Below are positions 9,336-17,909 of a stretch of 64,000 bases of DNA, one piece after another. Positions within the stretch are counted from its first letter, which is position 1, and each line of letters opens with the position of its first letter. The stretch comes from CAUZIB01 sp963663925. Lineage in GTDB: Bacteria > Acidobacteriota > Vicinamibacteria > Vicinamibacterales > UBA8438. The translations under genes and the position numbers were made by a program. The stretch is taken from the NCBI GenBank assembly GCA_965237405.1, contig OZ250139.1, positions 4,588,001-4,652,000 on the forward strand. Reading direction: 5' to 3'. The notes beneath the pieces were generated by a model that worked only from the letters and a program-made list of their open reading frames with translations, ran no database searches and was not told the DNA's origin.

Positions 9336-10454
9336 ATGGTTCGTGGCACAGCGCAAGTAATCGTCGTTGGGGCGGGCGTCATCGGCTGCGCCGTTGCTCA
9401 CGAATTGGCGCGACGGGGGGCGAGGGTACGCGTCGTTGACCGACGAGATGTCGGCCAGGGTGCCACTCAAGCCTCTGCCGGTGTGCTGGCTCCCTACATT
9501 ACCGCTCACGAAGGCAGCGCACTACTGGATCTGGGAGCCCGGAGCCTGAGCCTGTACGACGAATTCGTGTCCCGAACCGTCGAAGACTCTGGCTCAACGG
9601 TCCAGTACGTTCGTCGTGGGACAATCGAGCTCGGCTTCGACGAGATTCAAGTGAGCAGACTTGAGCGAGCCGCTGGAGCATATCGCGGGCTTGGAGCGAT
9701 CGCCGAGTGCGTCGACCGTAAGGCGGCTCTCGACTTGGAACCACAGCTGTCTGGCCAGGTTCAAGCTGCGCTGGTTGTGGCACAGCATGGTTTCGTCGGT
9801 GCGAGCGACTTGACGATCGCGCTGCGTCGCGCCGCTGGCGCTCACGGCGTAACCTTCATGCCAGCCACAACCGTCACGAGGCTCTCAAGTAACGGCGGGG
9901 GTGTTCAGGTGGAGACGGCGAATGAGGTCCTGTCGAGCGACGTCGTAATCCTCGCGGCAGGCAGTTGGTCTGGACAGGTGGGCGCGGAAAGTGAGGGCCA
10001 GATACCACTCAAACCTGTCCGTGGCCAGTTACTTCAGCTTGAATGGCCGACGTCTCCGCTCAAGCGAGTGGTGTGGACCGACGCGTGCTATTTGGTGCCG
10101 TGGACCGACGGGTCCGTGCTCGTTGGAGCCACGGTCGAGGACGTCGGTTTTGATGAGCGCGCGACAGTGGCAGGTGTGCAAGAGCTTATCGAGATGACCT
10201 GCGGTTTAGTGCCTAACGCACGGAAGGCTTGGCTTCAGAAGGTCCGGGTGGGTCTGCGACCGGGAACACCAGACAATTTGCCCGTCGTTGGTCCGTCTGA
10301 GCGTCTCCCCGGGTTGTTCTATGCGACTGGCCATTTCCGGAATGGCGTGCTCTTGGCGCCGTTGACGGCGCAGTTGGCGGCGGACTTCGTGCTCGACGGC
10401 GTTCGGGATTCTGCGTTCGAAATAATGTCGCCCTCGCGTTTTCATACGGAGTGA
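9336..10454 (+). CDS. thiO: Glycine oxidase ThiO-like FAD amine oxidase
   Basis: 372 residues of the DAO/FAD-dependent oxidoreductase family. The Rossmann motif VGAGVIGCAVAHELARRGA is at the N-terminus, followed by GATQASAGVLAPY. The C-terminal RVGLRPGTPDNLPVVGP and YATGHFRNGVLLAP are the substrate/FAD signatures of ThiO. The enzyme oxidises glycine to iminoglyoxylate for the thiazole moiety of thiamine. No other thiazole gene is adjacent, so a broader amine-oxidase role is possible. A MerR-type regulator follows by about 20 nt. Confidence 0.8.
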   Translation: MVRGTAQVIVVGAGVIGCAVAHELARRGARVRVVDRRDVGQGATQASAGVLAPYITAHEGSALLDLGARSLSLYDEFVSRTVEDSGSTVQYVRRGTIELGFDEIQVSRLERAAGAYRGLGAIAECVDRKAALDLEPQLSGQVQAALVVAQHGFVGASDLTIALRRAAGAHGVTFMPATTVTRLSSNGGGVQVETANEVLSSDVVILAAGSWSGQVGAESEGQIPLKPVRGQLLQLEWPTSPLKRVVWTDACYLVPWTDGSVLVGATVEDVGFDERATVAGVQELIEMTCGLVPNARKAWLQKVRVGLRPGTPDNLPVVGPSERLPGLFYATGHFRNGVLLAPLTAQLAADFVLDGVRDSAFEIMSPSRFHTE

Positions 10455-10475
10455 CTCGGTAGCGACGGATCGTAT

Positions 10476-10973
10476 ATGAAACTCAAGCGTTCCTACAGCG
10501 CCCGAGAAGTTGCGGCTCTCACCGGACTCACCGCCCGTCAGCTCCAGTGGTGGAACACTCGGCAATTACTGTCGGCAGCCGTCGCATCACGGCGGACGGA
10601 GGCGGGCGGATTCACCGAGCGTCGGTATTCCCCCATCGATCTCTACGAGCTGCTTGCGCTTGCAGATCTGCGTCGGAGGGGATTCACAGTACAACGGATC
10701 AGGACCCTCCTGACCGTGCTCCGAGAGCAGTTCGGTATCCGACTGTTTGACGCGCTTGGTGAGGGAGTAGACGTGACGCTGCTCACGGATGGGCACGAAG
10801 TCTATGCAAAGACCCGGTCGGGTGAGTTCTTTAACCTTCTGCGGGCGCCAAGCCAGGCTTTGCTTGTAGTCGGTGCTGGCACGGAACTCACGGGGCTCAG
10901 CGTTCGTGCGCGGCCGCGGCGAAAGAAGGCCGCGCGCAAGTCCGCATCCTCAAGAATTGGTGGTCCGAACTAG
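10476..10973 (+). CDS. MerR-family transcriptional regulator
   Basis: 165 residues. The N-terminal winged helix-turn-helix is typical of MerR: RSYSAREVAALTGLTARQLQ, then FTERRYSPIDLYELLALADL and GFTVQRIRTLL. The effector region is short and lacks the cysteine ligands of metal sensors. The C-terminus is basic (RARPRRKKAARKSASS). It sits just downstream of thiO on the same strand; target and ligand are unknown. Confidence 0.75.
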   Translation: MKLKRSYSAREVAALTGLTARQLQWWNTRQLLSAAVASRRTEAGGFTERRYSPIDLYELLALADLRRRGFTVQRIRTLLTVLREQFGIRLFDALGEGVDVTLLTDGHEVYAKTRSGEFFNLLRAPSQALLVVGAGTELTGLSVRARPRRKKAARKSASSRIGGPN

Positions 10974-11178
10974 TTGAACCGTCCGGCAGGATCGACTTCT
11001 AGATCATAGATTTAGCGGGCCGTGGTCGCTTCGACGGCCACACTCTTGACGGCTCTTATTCGGATTAGCGAGACATGGATCTAGTGCAGATTGCGCTGCC
11101 GGTGCGCCGTTACGGCGAAACATCACGTCGGGACGTTTGGTTGATACAACCCCTTGCCGTATTCTTCGGGCGGAAGTC

Positions 11179-11325
11179 ATGCTCGCCGAACAACAGTGCT
11201 ACGCTTACGGGTGCGTGGTCACTCGTCACGAGTACCACGACGGTAGCGTAAGCTGTAAGGTGGTTCATCACAACGGCAAGATCCTTGTCAACGAGCTCCG
11301 TGCCGCGGGGTGCCAGAGGGGTTAA
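11179..11325 (+). CDS. Small hypothetical protein (48 aa)
   Basis: Within the 400-bp gap between the MerR gene and frdA, a short frame from ATG 11179 reads MLAEQQCYAYGCVVTRHEYH followed by DGSVSCKVVHHNGKILVNEL. The composition (two Cys, alternating hydrophobics, H-N-G-K turn) looks like a small beta-rich domain rather than noise, and GGCGGAAG lies just before the ATG. An upstream in-frame TTG (11137) would lengthen it to 62 residues. No family is recognised, and the rest of the gap shows no other gene. Confidence 0.35.
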   Translation: MLAEQQCYAYGCVVTRHEYHDGSVSCKVVHHNGKILVNELRAAGCQRG

Positions 11326-11376
11326 ATCTGTGAGCGGCACTGAGCTATTCCTCTAAGGACGCTTTTTGGGGTTGGA

Positions 11377-13119
11377 GTGGACGTTTCTTTTCACGATGTT
11401 CTCTTGGTTGGTGGTGGCGGTGCCGGTCTCCGCGCAGCGATCGCTGTAGCGGAATTCAACCCCCAACTCAGCGTTGCCGTGGTCTCAAAAGTCTATCCGA
11501 TGCGGAGCCACACGGTTTCGGCGGAGGGTGGTGCCGCGGGCGTTGTCGCGGAGGACGATAGCCTCGACGACCACGCCTACGACACCATTTCCGGGGGCGA
11601 CTGGCTGTGCGACCAGGACGCGGTCGAACTGTTTGTAGACGAAGCTCCTAAAGAACTGCTGCAGATGGAGCACTGGGGCTGTCCCTGGAGTCGGACACCG
11701 GACGGACGAATCGCGGTACGAGCGTTTGGCGGCATGACGAGAAAGCGGACATGGTTCGCCTCGGACAAGACCGGCTTCCATATGCTCCACACGCTGTTTC
11801 AGACATCGCTCAAGTACGACCCCATCGTCCGATATGACGAGTGGTTCGTTACGAAATTGCTCGTCGACGACGGCCGAGTGCAAGGAGTGGTGGCCCTGGA
11901 ACTGATGTCCGGGAAAATCCAGGCGATCACCGCGAAGTCGGTGATCCTCTGCACGGGCGGCTGCGGCAAGGTGTTTCCGTTCACCACGAACGCCAACATC
12001 AAGAACGGTGACGGAATGGCGTTGGCTTTCTTGGCGGGTGCGCCTCTGAAGGACATGGAGTTCGTCCAGTACCACCCGACCGGCCTTCCCTTTACCGGCA
12101 TCCTGATCACGGAAGCCACGAGGGCTGAGGGCGGTTACCTGGTGAATAAGGACGGATATCGTTACCTGCAGGATTACGATTTGGGTAAACCCCAGCCAGA
12201 ACCCGTCCTGCGCTCGATGGAACTGGGTCCCCGTGACCGCCTGTCCCAGGCCTTCATCAAGGAACGAGAAAGGGGACGCACGATCGAAGGCCCGCACGGT
12301 CACGTCGTCAACCTCGATCTCCGGCATCTGGGAGAAAAGAAGATCGACGACAGAATCCCCTTCGTCCGGGAACTCTGCCTTAAGTACCAGAATATCGATC
12401 CGGTCCGCGAGATGGTTCCCGTCCGGCCTGTCCTTCATTATGTCATGGGGGGCGTTCATACGAACACGGACGGGGCGACGCCGATCGAGGGCTTGTTTGC
12501 CGCCGGCGAGGTCGCGTGCGTCAGCATCAACGGGGCAAATCGCCTTGGATCGAATTCTTTACCCGAACTGCTTGTTTTCGGAGCCCGCGCCGGGCAAGCG
12601 GCGGCATCCTTCGCGTCGGATCAGAAGGAGCCATCGAATCACGTCATGGCTCAGGCCAACGATGAGCGCCGCCGCCTGGAAGAACGGTATCTGCGCAAGA
12701 CGGGTGGCACCGAACGGATCGCGACGATCCGGAAAGAAATGCAGGCCACTATGGAGGAGGGCGCAGGCATTTACAGGAACGGCGAGGCGCTCCAAGAATC
12801 TGCAGACAAGATCCAAGAACTCCAGGATCGGTTCCGGAACATCCTAATCGAAGACGATAGCCGGACCTTCAATACCGAACTAACTTCAGCACTCGAGCTG
12901 GCTTACATGCTCGATGTGGCCGCTTCGATTATCCAGTGCGGTTTAAATCGAACCGAATCCCGTGGAGCTCACCAAAGGACTGATTTTCCAAGCCGGGACG
13001 ACGACAATTTCCTTGCGCATTCGCTCATATACCGAAATGAGGATGGCTCTTCCCGAATCGAGTACCTGCCGGTCAGCATCACGCGTTGGCCGCCCGCGGA
13101 ACGAGTCTATGGAAAGTAG
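11377..13119 (+). CDS. frdA: Fumarate reductase/succinate dehydrogenase flavoprotein subunit
   Basis: 580 residues. The FAD Rossmann motif LVGGGGAGLRAAIAVAE is at the start, and RSHTVSAEGGAAG supplies His45, the residue that binds FAD covalently in this family. The active-site parts EFVQYHPTGL and HYVMGGVHTN, and the capping region NGANRLGSNSLPELLVFG, follow. The downstream genes encode an iron-sulfur subunit and two small three-helix anchors like E. coli FrdC and FrdD, so this is FrdA of a type D complex. It interconverts fumarate and succinate at the cytoplasmic membrane with quinone. The start is GTG 11377; ATGs inside the gene are too late. Confidence 0.92.
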   Translation: MDVSFHDVLLVGGGGAGLRAAIAVAEFNPQLSVAVVSKVYPMRSHTVSAEGGAAGVVAEDDSLDDHAYDTISGGDWLCDQDAVELFVDEAPKELLQMEHWGCPWSRTPDGRIAVRAFGGMTRKRTWFASDKTGFHMLHTLFQTSLKYDPIVRYDEWFVTKLLVDDGRVQGVVALELMSGKIQAITAKSVILCTGGCGKVFPFTTNANIKNGDGMALAFLAGAPLKDMEFVQYHPTGLPFTGILITEATRAEGGYLVNKDGYRYLQDYDLGKPQPEPVLRSMELGPRDRLSQAFIKERERGRTIEGPHGHVVNLDLRHLGEKKIDDRIPFVRELCLKYQNIDPVREMVPVRPVLHYVMGGVHTNTDGATPIEGLFAAGEVACVSINGANRLGSNSLPELLVFGARAGQAAASFASDQKEPSNHVMAQANDERRRLEERYLRKTGGTERIATIRKEMQATMEEGAGIYRNGEALQESADKIQELQDRFRNILIEDDSRTFNTELTSALELAYMLDVAASIIQCGLNRTESRGAHQRTDFPSRDDDNFLAHSLIYRNEDGSSRIEYLPVSITRWPPAERVYGK

Positions 13120-13125
13120 GCACGC

Positions 13126-13869
13126 ATGACAGAGAAGATCGTCCTCCAAGTTACACGTTACCGGCCCGAGCAGGAAGCGGAACCGACGATTCAAGAGTAC
13201 GAGGTGCCGTTCACCAATGACTGGGTTCTCCTCGACGCCCTGAACTACATCAAGGATAACATTGACGGATCGCTGTCGTACCGATGGTCCTGTCGGATGG
13301 GAATCTGCGGTAGTTGCGGCATGATGGTGAACGGAAAACCCGAGCTGACGTGTGCGACGTTCGTTTCCGAATACGCGCCCGGTCCCGTTCGCATCGAACC
13401 ACTGCGTTACTTCCCGATCATCCGCGATCTCACGATCGACATGACGGACTTCATGGAGAAACTCAAGAGTGTCAAGCCGTGGATCATCCGGAAAGACGAT
13501 AAGTCTGTCTCAGAGGGAGAGTATCTCCAGAGCCCGGAGGAACTGGACCACTATAAACAGTTCAGCATGTGTATCAACTGCATGCTGTGCTACGCCGCGT
13601 GTCCTGTCTACGGACTGGATCAGACTTTCACAGGGCCGGCTGCGATCGCCCTAGCTCAGCGTTACAACCTGGATTCACGGGATCAGGGATCACGGGAGCG
13701 CCTCGAAGTGCTCTCGGACCACGAAGGAGTCTGGGGCTGTACTTTTGTCGGCGAGTGCACCAAGGTTTGCCCGAAGAACGTCGACCCAGCCGGGGCTATC
13801 CAACAGTACAAGGTGACCGCGACAAAGGACTGGTTCAAATCCTTCATCATGCCTCGGGGAGCGGAATGA
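13126..13869 (+). CDS. frdB: Fumarate reductase iron-sulfur subunit
   Basis: 247 residues. Cysteine motifs for all three clusters are present: CRMGICGSCGMMVNG with ELTC for [2Fe-2S], CINCMLCYAACPVYG and CTFVGECTKVCPKNV for the [4Fe-4S] and [3Fe-4S] clusters. It passes electrons between FrdA and the quinone site in FrdC/FrdD. The gene starts 7 nt after frdA and its TGA overlaps the frdC ATG (ATGA), so translation is probably coupled. Confidence 0.92.
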   Translation: MTEKIVLQVTRYRPEQEAEPTIQEYEVPFTNDWVLLDALNYIKDNIDGSLSYRWSCRMGICGSCGMMVNGKPELTCATFVSEYAPGPVRIEPLRYFPIIRDLTIDMTDFMEKLKSVKPWIIRKDDKSVSEGEYLQSPEELDHYKQFSMCINCMLCYAACPVYGLDQTFTGPAAIALAQRYNLDSRDQGSRERLEVLSDHEGVWGCTFVGECTKVCPKNVDPAGAIQQYKVTATKDWFKSFIMPRGAE

Positions 13870-14282
13870 AGAGCAATCCGGCATACAGGGAGTTTCACCC
13901 GAAGTGGCACCGCACGCGTGTGTCTACCTACTGGTGGCTTTCACAGTGGTCTTACACGAAATTCATCCTACGGGAAGTGAGCAGTGTGTTCGTGGCCTAC
14001 TTCATTGTGATTACCCTGATGCAGGTTCAAGCATTAGGCGATGGCCCGGCAGGGTACGCGGTGTTTCAGCAGTTTATGGCGCATCCGTTCGTCGTCCTCC
14101 TGAATGTTGTCACCTTTCTTTTTCTGCTCCTGCACACTATCACCTGGTTCAACCTCACGCCCCGCGCAGTCGTCCTTCGATTGCGTGGGAAGCGCGTTCC
14201 CGACTTACTGATCATCGCGCCTAACTACGTCGCGTGGCTCGTGATATCTGGCGTCTTCGCCTGGTTCGTCCTGAGGGACTAG
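13866..14282 (+). CDS. frdC: Fumarate reductase membrane anchor FrdC
   Basis: 138 residues with three transmembrane segments. The alignment to E. coli FrdC is recognisable: STYWWLSQWSYTKFILREVSSV (compare [21 protein letters not shown]), then PFVVLLNVVTFLFLLLHTITWFNL with the LLHT-x-TWF motif. Together with FrdD it anchors FrdAB and forms the quinone site; this type has no heme. The start ATG overlaps the frdB stop. Confidence 0.85.
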   Translation: MKSNPAYREFHPKWHRTRVSTYWWLSQWSYTKFILREVSSVFVAYFIVITLMQVQALGDGPAGYAVFQQFMAHPFVVLLNVVTFLFLLLHTITWFNLTPRAVVLRLRGKRVPDLLIIAPNYVAWLVISGVFAWFVLRD

Positions 14283-14283
14283 G

Positions 14284-14637
14284 ATGGCGCAGAAATCATC
14301 CGCCGCTTTTTTCTGGGCACTATTTAGCGCAGGAGGGGTCGCAGCAGCTTTCCTCTTACCCGTGCACGTGTTCCTCTTCGGACTTGCCTTTCCCCTGGGC
14401 TGGCTGGAACCTCCTAGTTATGACAGCCTCTTCAGCTTGCTCCAATTTCCGGTGACCCGTCTCTACCTGCTTCTCCTTTGCGTCCTGTCGCTATTTCACT
14501 GGGCTCACCGATTTCGCTACACGCTGTACGATGGCGCACAGATCAAGCATCTGAGTAAGGTGATCGTGGTTGGCACCTATGGCGGGGCTTTCGCCGGATC
14601 GGTTGTCGCCGCCTACCTTCTGTTCCTGGCGGCATGA
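14284..14637 (+). CDS. frdD: Fumarate reductase membrane anchor FrdD
   Basis: 117 residues with three transmembrane segments. The start AAFFWALFSAGGVAAAFLLP matches E. coli FrdD (PVFWGLFGAGGMWSAIIAP), and SLFHWAHRFRYTLYDG corresponds to the G-L-H-R-x-H-H-x-x-H-D region. It completes a frdABCD operon (gap of 1 nt to frdC). Presence of both anchors in order supports a working quinol:fumarate reductase or a menaquinone-linked succinate dehydrogenase. Confidence 0.85.
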   Translation: MAQKSSAAFFWALFSAGGVAAAFLLPVHVFLFGLAFPLGWLEPPSYDSLFSLLQFPVTRLYLLLLCVLSLFHWAHRFRYTLYDGAQIKHLSKVIVVGTYGGAFAGSVVAAYLLFLAA

Positions 14638-14998
14638 CGCGTTTTATTGGTGGCGGGGCCCACCGTCTCATGCTCGGAACCGAATGCTGACGGTCGGGCA
14701 CAGGTCCCTGTGCCGCGGCTCGTCGCGGCTTGTGTGAAGTCACCGGCCAAGACGGAATGGGTGGTGGGTCTACCGCGCGCCGGACATTAAACTAAACCGT
14801 GACGCTGTGCTAATCTCCTTCCAGAGACGTTTACGGTTGGTCAGAACTCATCTAATACGCCATGAGATAGCCCTACTGGCCCGCGCTTCTTTGATATCCT
14901 TGGCCCATCCGGTTCCCGCGGCCTGAACGCGTATGTCACGAGGTTGATTCATGAAGCTCCGATGGCCACCGGGTGGTCCTTGAGGTGGTCTAAACGCG
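14638..14998. other. Intergenic stretch after frdD with one short inverted repeat
   Basis: No convincing gene is seen on either strand. An inverted repeat GGCACAGG-tc-CCTGTGCC at 14697-14714 lies 60 nt after the frdD stop and could end the operon, but it has no T run. TTGAGGTGGT shortly before 14999 may serve as the ribosome-binding site of the next gene. Confidence 0.4.
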
Positions 14999-16339
14999 AT
15001 GCTCAGCCACGGCAAAAAACTCGCGATTCTCGTCGCCGGTGGGCCGGCCCCCGGCATCAACAGCGTCATTTCCGCCGCGACTATTCGAAGCTGTCTGGAG
15101 GATACCTCCGTCATCGGCATCCTCGATGGCTTCGAATGGATCATGCGGGGTGATGTCGACCATACAACGCCGCTCACTATTGACGTCGTCAGCCGGATCC
15201 ATTTTAGAGGTGGGTCGTACCTTGGGGTCTCACGTGCGAATCCGTCCCTGGATTCCGCGCTTCTCGAGAATGTGGTGATGTCACTTCTGCGGCTCAACGT
15301 CAGCCAACTCATTACCATAGGCGGTAACAACACCGCGTATTCCACGATGAAGCTGGAGGAAAAGGCCGCGGGCCGGATCCGCGTCGTGTACGTGCCAAAG
15401 ACGATCGACAATGATCTTAACCTCCCACCTTACGCGGACACATTCGGTTACCAGACGGCACGACATTACGGTGTGGAAATCGTCAAGAACCTGATGGTAG
15501 ATGCGAGGACGACGTCACGCTGGTATTTTGTGATTGCGATGGGGCGGAAGGCTGGCCATTTGGCGTTGGGGATCGGCAAAGCTGCCGGCGTTACGTTGAC
15601 ACTCGTACTAGAGGAGTTCACTCAGCGCAACCTTCGCCTGAAGACGGTGGTCGACACGCTCGCCGGGGCGATCATTAAGCGGCTCAGTCAGGGCCGGATG
15701 GACGGCGTCGCGGTGTTGGCCGAGGGGCTTGTGCTTGGGCTCGATCAGAGTGACTTGGAGGGGCTCGACGACGTCGAGTGCGATTCGCACGGGAATTTGC
15801 GGATCGCCGAGGTCAACATTGGCGATATTCTCAAGGCGCAGGTGGTGCAGCGCCTTCGGGACTTCGGACTCCAGTCAACGATCGTCGCCAAAAACATCGG
15901 ATATGAGCTCCGCTGCGCCGATCCGATTCCGTTTGACATGGAGCACACGCGCGACCTGGGGTACTGCGCCGCTCGCTACCTGCTGGCCGGTGGCAATGCC
16001 GTCATGGTGTCACTCCATGGCGGGGAGTTTGTCCCGATCCCGTTTGATCGGATGATCGACCCGAAGACCGGTCGCGCCAGCGTCCGGCTCGTCGATATAA
16101 GTTCCATACGGTATCGGATTGCCAGGCGGTACATGGTCCGCCTGCGGCGCGACGATTTCGAGGACCCGCACGAGCTCGAAAAGATCGCTCGTGTCACTCA
16201 GCGCTCGATCGACGAGTTCAGGCAAGAATTCGAATACCTCATCGAGGCGGAGCCGCCGCAGCTTCGGCTCGATCTCCAGTACGGGTTTATCCTCGACGAA
16301 GAGGTGCCGTCGGTCGGTGCCAACGAAGGCGGCGACTAG
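14999..16339 (+). CDS. 6-phosphofructokinase, PPi-type clade
   Basis: 446 residues. The frame has the PFK pattern: AILVAGGPAPGINSVI near the start, VPKTIDNDLNLPP for substrate binding, and FGYQTARHYGVEIVKNL, then WYFVIAMGRKAGHLALGIG. The Lys in PKTIDND (ATP enzymes have Gly) points to pyrophosphate dependence. The phosphoryl-donor loop reads IGGNNT instead of GGDGS (ATP) or GGDD/GGND (PPi), so the usual Asp after GGN is Asn. It phosphorylates fructose 6-phosphate, or the reverse reaction, in glycolysis. Length agrees with long PPi-PFKs. Confidence 0.8.
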   Translation: MLSHGKKLAILVAGGPAPGINSVISAATIRSCLEDTSVIGILDGFEWIMRGDVDHTTPLTIDVVSRIHFRGGSYLGVSRANPSLDSALLENVVMSLLRLNVSQLITIGGNNTAYSTMKLEEKAAGRIRVVYVPKTIDNDLNLPPYADTFGYQTARHYGVEIVKNLMVDARTTSRWYFVIAMGRKAGHLALGIGKAAGVTLTLVLEEFTQRNLRLKTVVDTLAGAIIKRLSQGRMDGVAVLAEGLVLGLDQSDLEGLDDVECDSHGNLRIAEVNIGDILKAQVVQRLRDFGLQSTIVAKNIGYELRCADPIPFDMEHTRDLGYCAARYLLAGGNAVMVSLHGGEFVPIPFDRMIDPKTGRASVRLVDISSIRYRIARRYMVRLRRDDFEDPHELEKIARVTQRSIDEFRQEFEYLIEAEPPQLRLDLQYGFILDEEVPSVGANEGGD

Positions 16340-16356
16340 CGACCGATCTAACTCAC

Positions 16357-16378
16357 ATAGGGGCACTGACGCCCCTAT
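16357..16378 (+). terminator. Stem-loop after the phosphofructokinase gene
   Basis: ATAGGGGC and GCCCCTAT form a perfect 8-bp stem with a 6-nt loop, starting 18 nt after the stop codon. There is no T run, so it is either a weak terminator or part of the right end of the neighbouring IS110-family element. Confidence 0.5.
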
Positions 16379-16394
16379 ATGTCAAGACACTCCT

Positions 16395-17480
16395 TCAGGC
16401 GGCCTGGATGATCTCTTGACGAGCGCGGAAGTCGGTCATGACGCGCTGGTAGATCTCTCGCGCGAGGAAGCGTTTCAGGCAGCGGATGATGTCGCGTTTG
16501 GTCCGGCCAGCGGCGATGCGTCGGGCGACGTAGTCGCGGGTCGGTTGGTGGAATTGCATCCGGACGATGACGGCTCGATAGAGGGCCGCGTTGGCGTGTC
16601 GGTGGCCGCCTCGATTGAGGCGGTGCCGCCCGGTGGTCATCCCAGACGAGGCCGGGATCGGGCAGGCGCCGCAGAGCTTCGCGAAGGCGGCCTCCGAACG
16701 AATCCGGTCGGGGTTATCGCCGAAGATGATCAACAGCTCAGCCGCGGTGTGGGCGCCCACACCGAAGCCCTCGCAGAGGGTCGGTGATGTCGCGGTGGTG
16801 AGACGCGCGAGGTACTGGTCGTGCAGCGCGATTTCCTCGGCGAGAGCCATCCACCGACGGGCGAGCGACCGGAGGGTGTGCTTGGCGGACGCGATGGGCG
16901 TGTCGATGGGGCCCGGTCGGAGTCCGGCGCAGCGCGTGAGCAGGCCGTGATCGGTGAGGTCGTGGAGGGCTTCTCGCAGGACGGGCGGGGCCTGCACGAT
17001 GATCTGCTTCAGCGTGTTCATCGCCGTGGTGCGCGCTTTCATGGCGGTATCCCGTGTGATCTTGAGCTGGCGGATCATCTCGACGGCGCCGTCCGCGGTC
17101 TTGGGGATGGCCGTCGACTGCCCCGCGAGCAGGGACCGCGCCGCCACCTCGGCGTCGATGGTGTCGGACTTGCCGGCGGCGCGGCGTGTACGGCGGTCGC
17201 CCCGATTCACTTCCACGACATGATGCCCGGCTCGGCGGACGGCCCGTGCCAGGCCAGCGCCGTAGCTCCCGGTGCCTTCGATCCCGAACGCCTCAATCCG
17301 CCCGTGTGTCTCGGCCCACGTGACCAGAGCCTCGTAGCCACCCGAGTCCACTACGAACGCGTGATCGCCCAGACGGATCCCCCAGCTGTCGATTGCCACC
17401 GCGACGTGGACATGCTTATGCGTATCAACACCGACGATCACCGTCCGCGCTTCGGGCGGCGTAGTTATGCGGTTGGTCAC
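16395..17480 (-). CDS. IS110-family transposase (DEDD)
   Basis: 361 residues. The N-terminal RuvC-like DEDD domain shows VGVDTHKHVHVAVA, FGIEGTGSYGAGLAR and KSDTIDAEVAARSLL, giving the acidic residues of the family. The C-terminal transposase_20 domain shows GFGVGAHTAAELLIIFGDN and FAKLCGACPIPASSG, then NRGGHRHANAALYR, which includes the Ser region of the active site. The frame is intact from ATG 17480. It catalyses bridge-RNA-guided recombination in characterised relatives. Confidence 0.92.
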   Translation of the reverse strand: MTNRITTPPEARTVIVGVDTHKHVHVAVAIDSWGIRLGDHAFVVDSGGYEALVTWAETHGRIEAFGIEGTGSYGAGLARAVRRAGHHVVEVNRGDRRTRRAAGKSDTIDAEVAARSLLAGQSTAIPKTADGAVEMIRQLKITRDTAMKARTTAMNTLKQIIVQAPPVLREALHDLTDHGLLTRCAGLRPGPIDTPIASAKHTLRSLARRWMALAEEIALHDQYLARLTTATSPTLCEGFGVGAHTAAELLIIFGDNPDRIRSEAAFAKLCGACPIPASSGMTTGRHRLNRGGHRHANAALYRAVIVRMQFHQPTRDYVARRIAAGRTKRDIIRCLKRFLAREIYQRVMTDFRARQEIIQAA

Positions 17481-17909
17481 GGGTGGCCTCCTCGGATTGC
17501 GGCCCCGAGCTGGTCCGGGTGGGCGGACAGGACTGTGACGGGCCGTGGGTACAGCAGGCCCCTATTGGGTCACGGCCCATCCGGTCAGCTGGCTACCGTA
17601 CGAGTTGCCAGCGGGCGATGACCGACAGGTCAGTAGCCAGGACCGTAGGTCAGTCAAGTTAAGGGTCAGGCCATCACTCACCGGCACCCACCGGTGTCAC
17701 AAGTGACCCCGTCAGGCAGGGAGATCATGCTCACAGTCAAGTTAACGTTGAACGGACAGGCTCAGCCGCCGATGGAATGACGGCTCAGACCTTCGATTCT
17801 CAAGCCCCTAACCTAGCGCGGGGCGGAGGGTGGTTCAACGGGGACGGGGGTTACGGTTCGCGCGGGTGCGCGGCGTTTCACCTGCTGGCAAGGCACTGGG
17901 CGTCGGCGA
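17481..17909. other. Non-coding region upstream of the IS110 transposase
   Basis: No gene is supported here. It contains the 12-bp direct repeat CAGTCAAGTTAA (17651 and 17734, 83 bp apart) and GC-rich hairpin-forming sequence. Part of it should be the left end of the IS110-family element with a possible bridge RNA on the minus strand; the rest is the spacer before the mtgA remnant. Confidence 0.4.

Larger units (their letters stand above)
16340..17760 (-). mobile_element. IS110-family insertion sequence, ends not resolved
   Basis: The transposase gene (16395-17480) is flanked by a short 3' side and a longer non-coding 5' side. IS110-group elements have no inverted ends and no target duplication, so the boundaries given are estimates. 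The 5' side (17481 to about 17760) is where IS110-group elements encode their bridge RNA; it contains a 12-bp direct repeat CAGTCAAGTTAA at 17651-17662 and 17734-17745 and small hairpin-forming stretches such as GTCAC-aa-GTGAC. Confidence 0.5.

Noticed and set aside
8643..9509. Minus-strand frame of 288 codons across phoU and thiO
   Set aside because: It is antisense to two clear genes and carries no recognisable domain.
11485..12459. Long open frame of 324 codons opposite frdA
   Set aside because: It is antisense to an unmistakable flavoprotein gene and its translation has no domain pattern; a composition effect.
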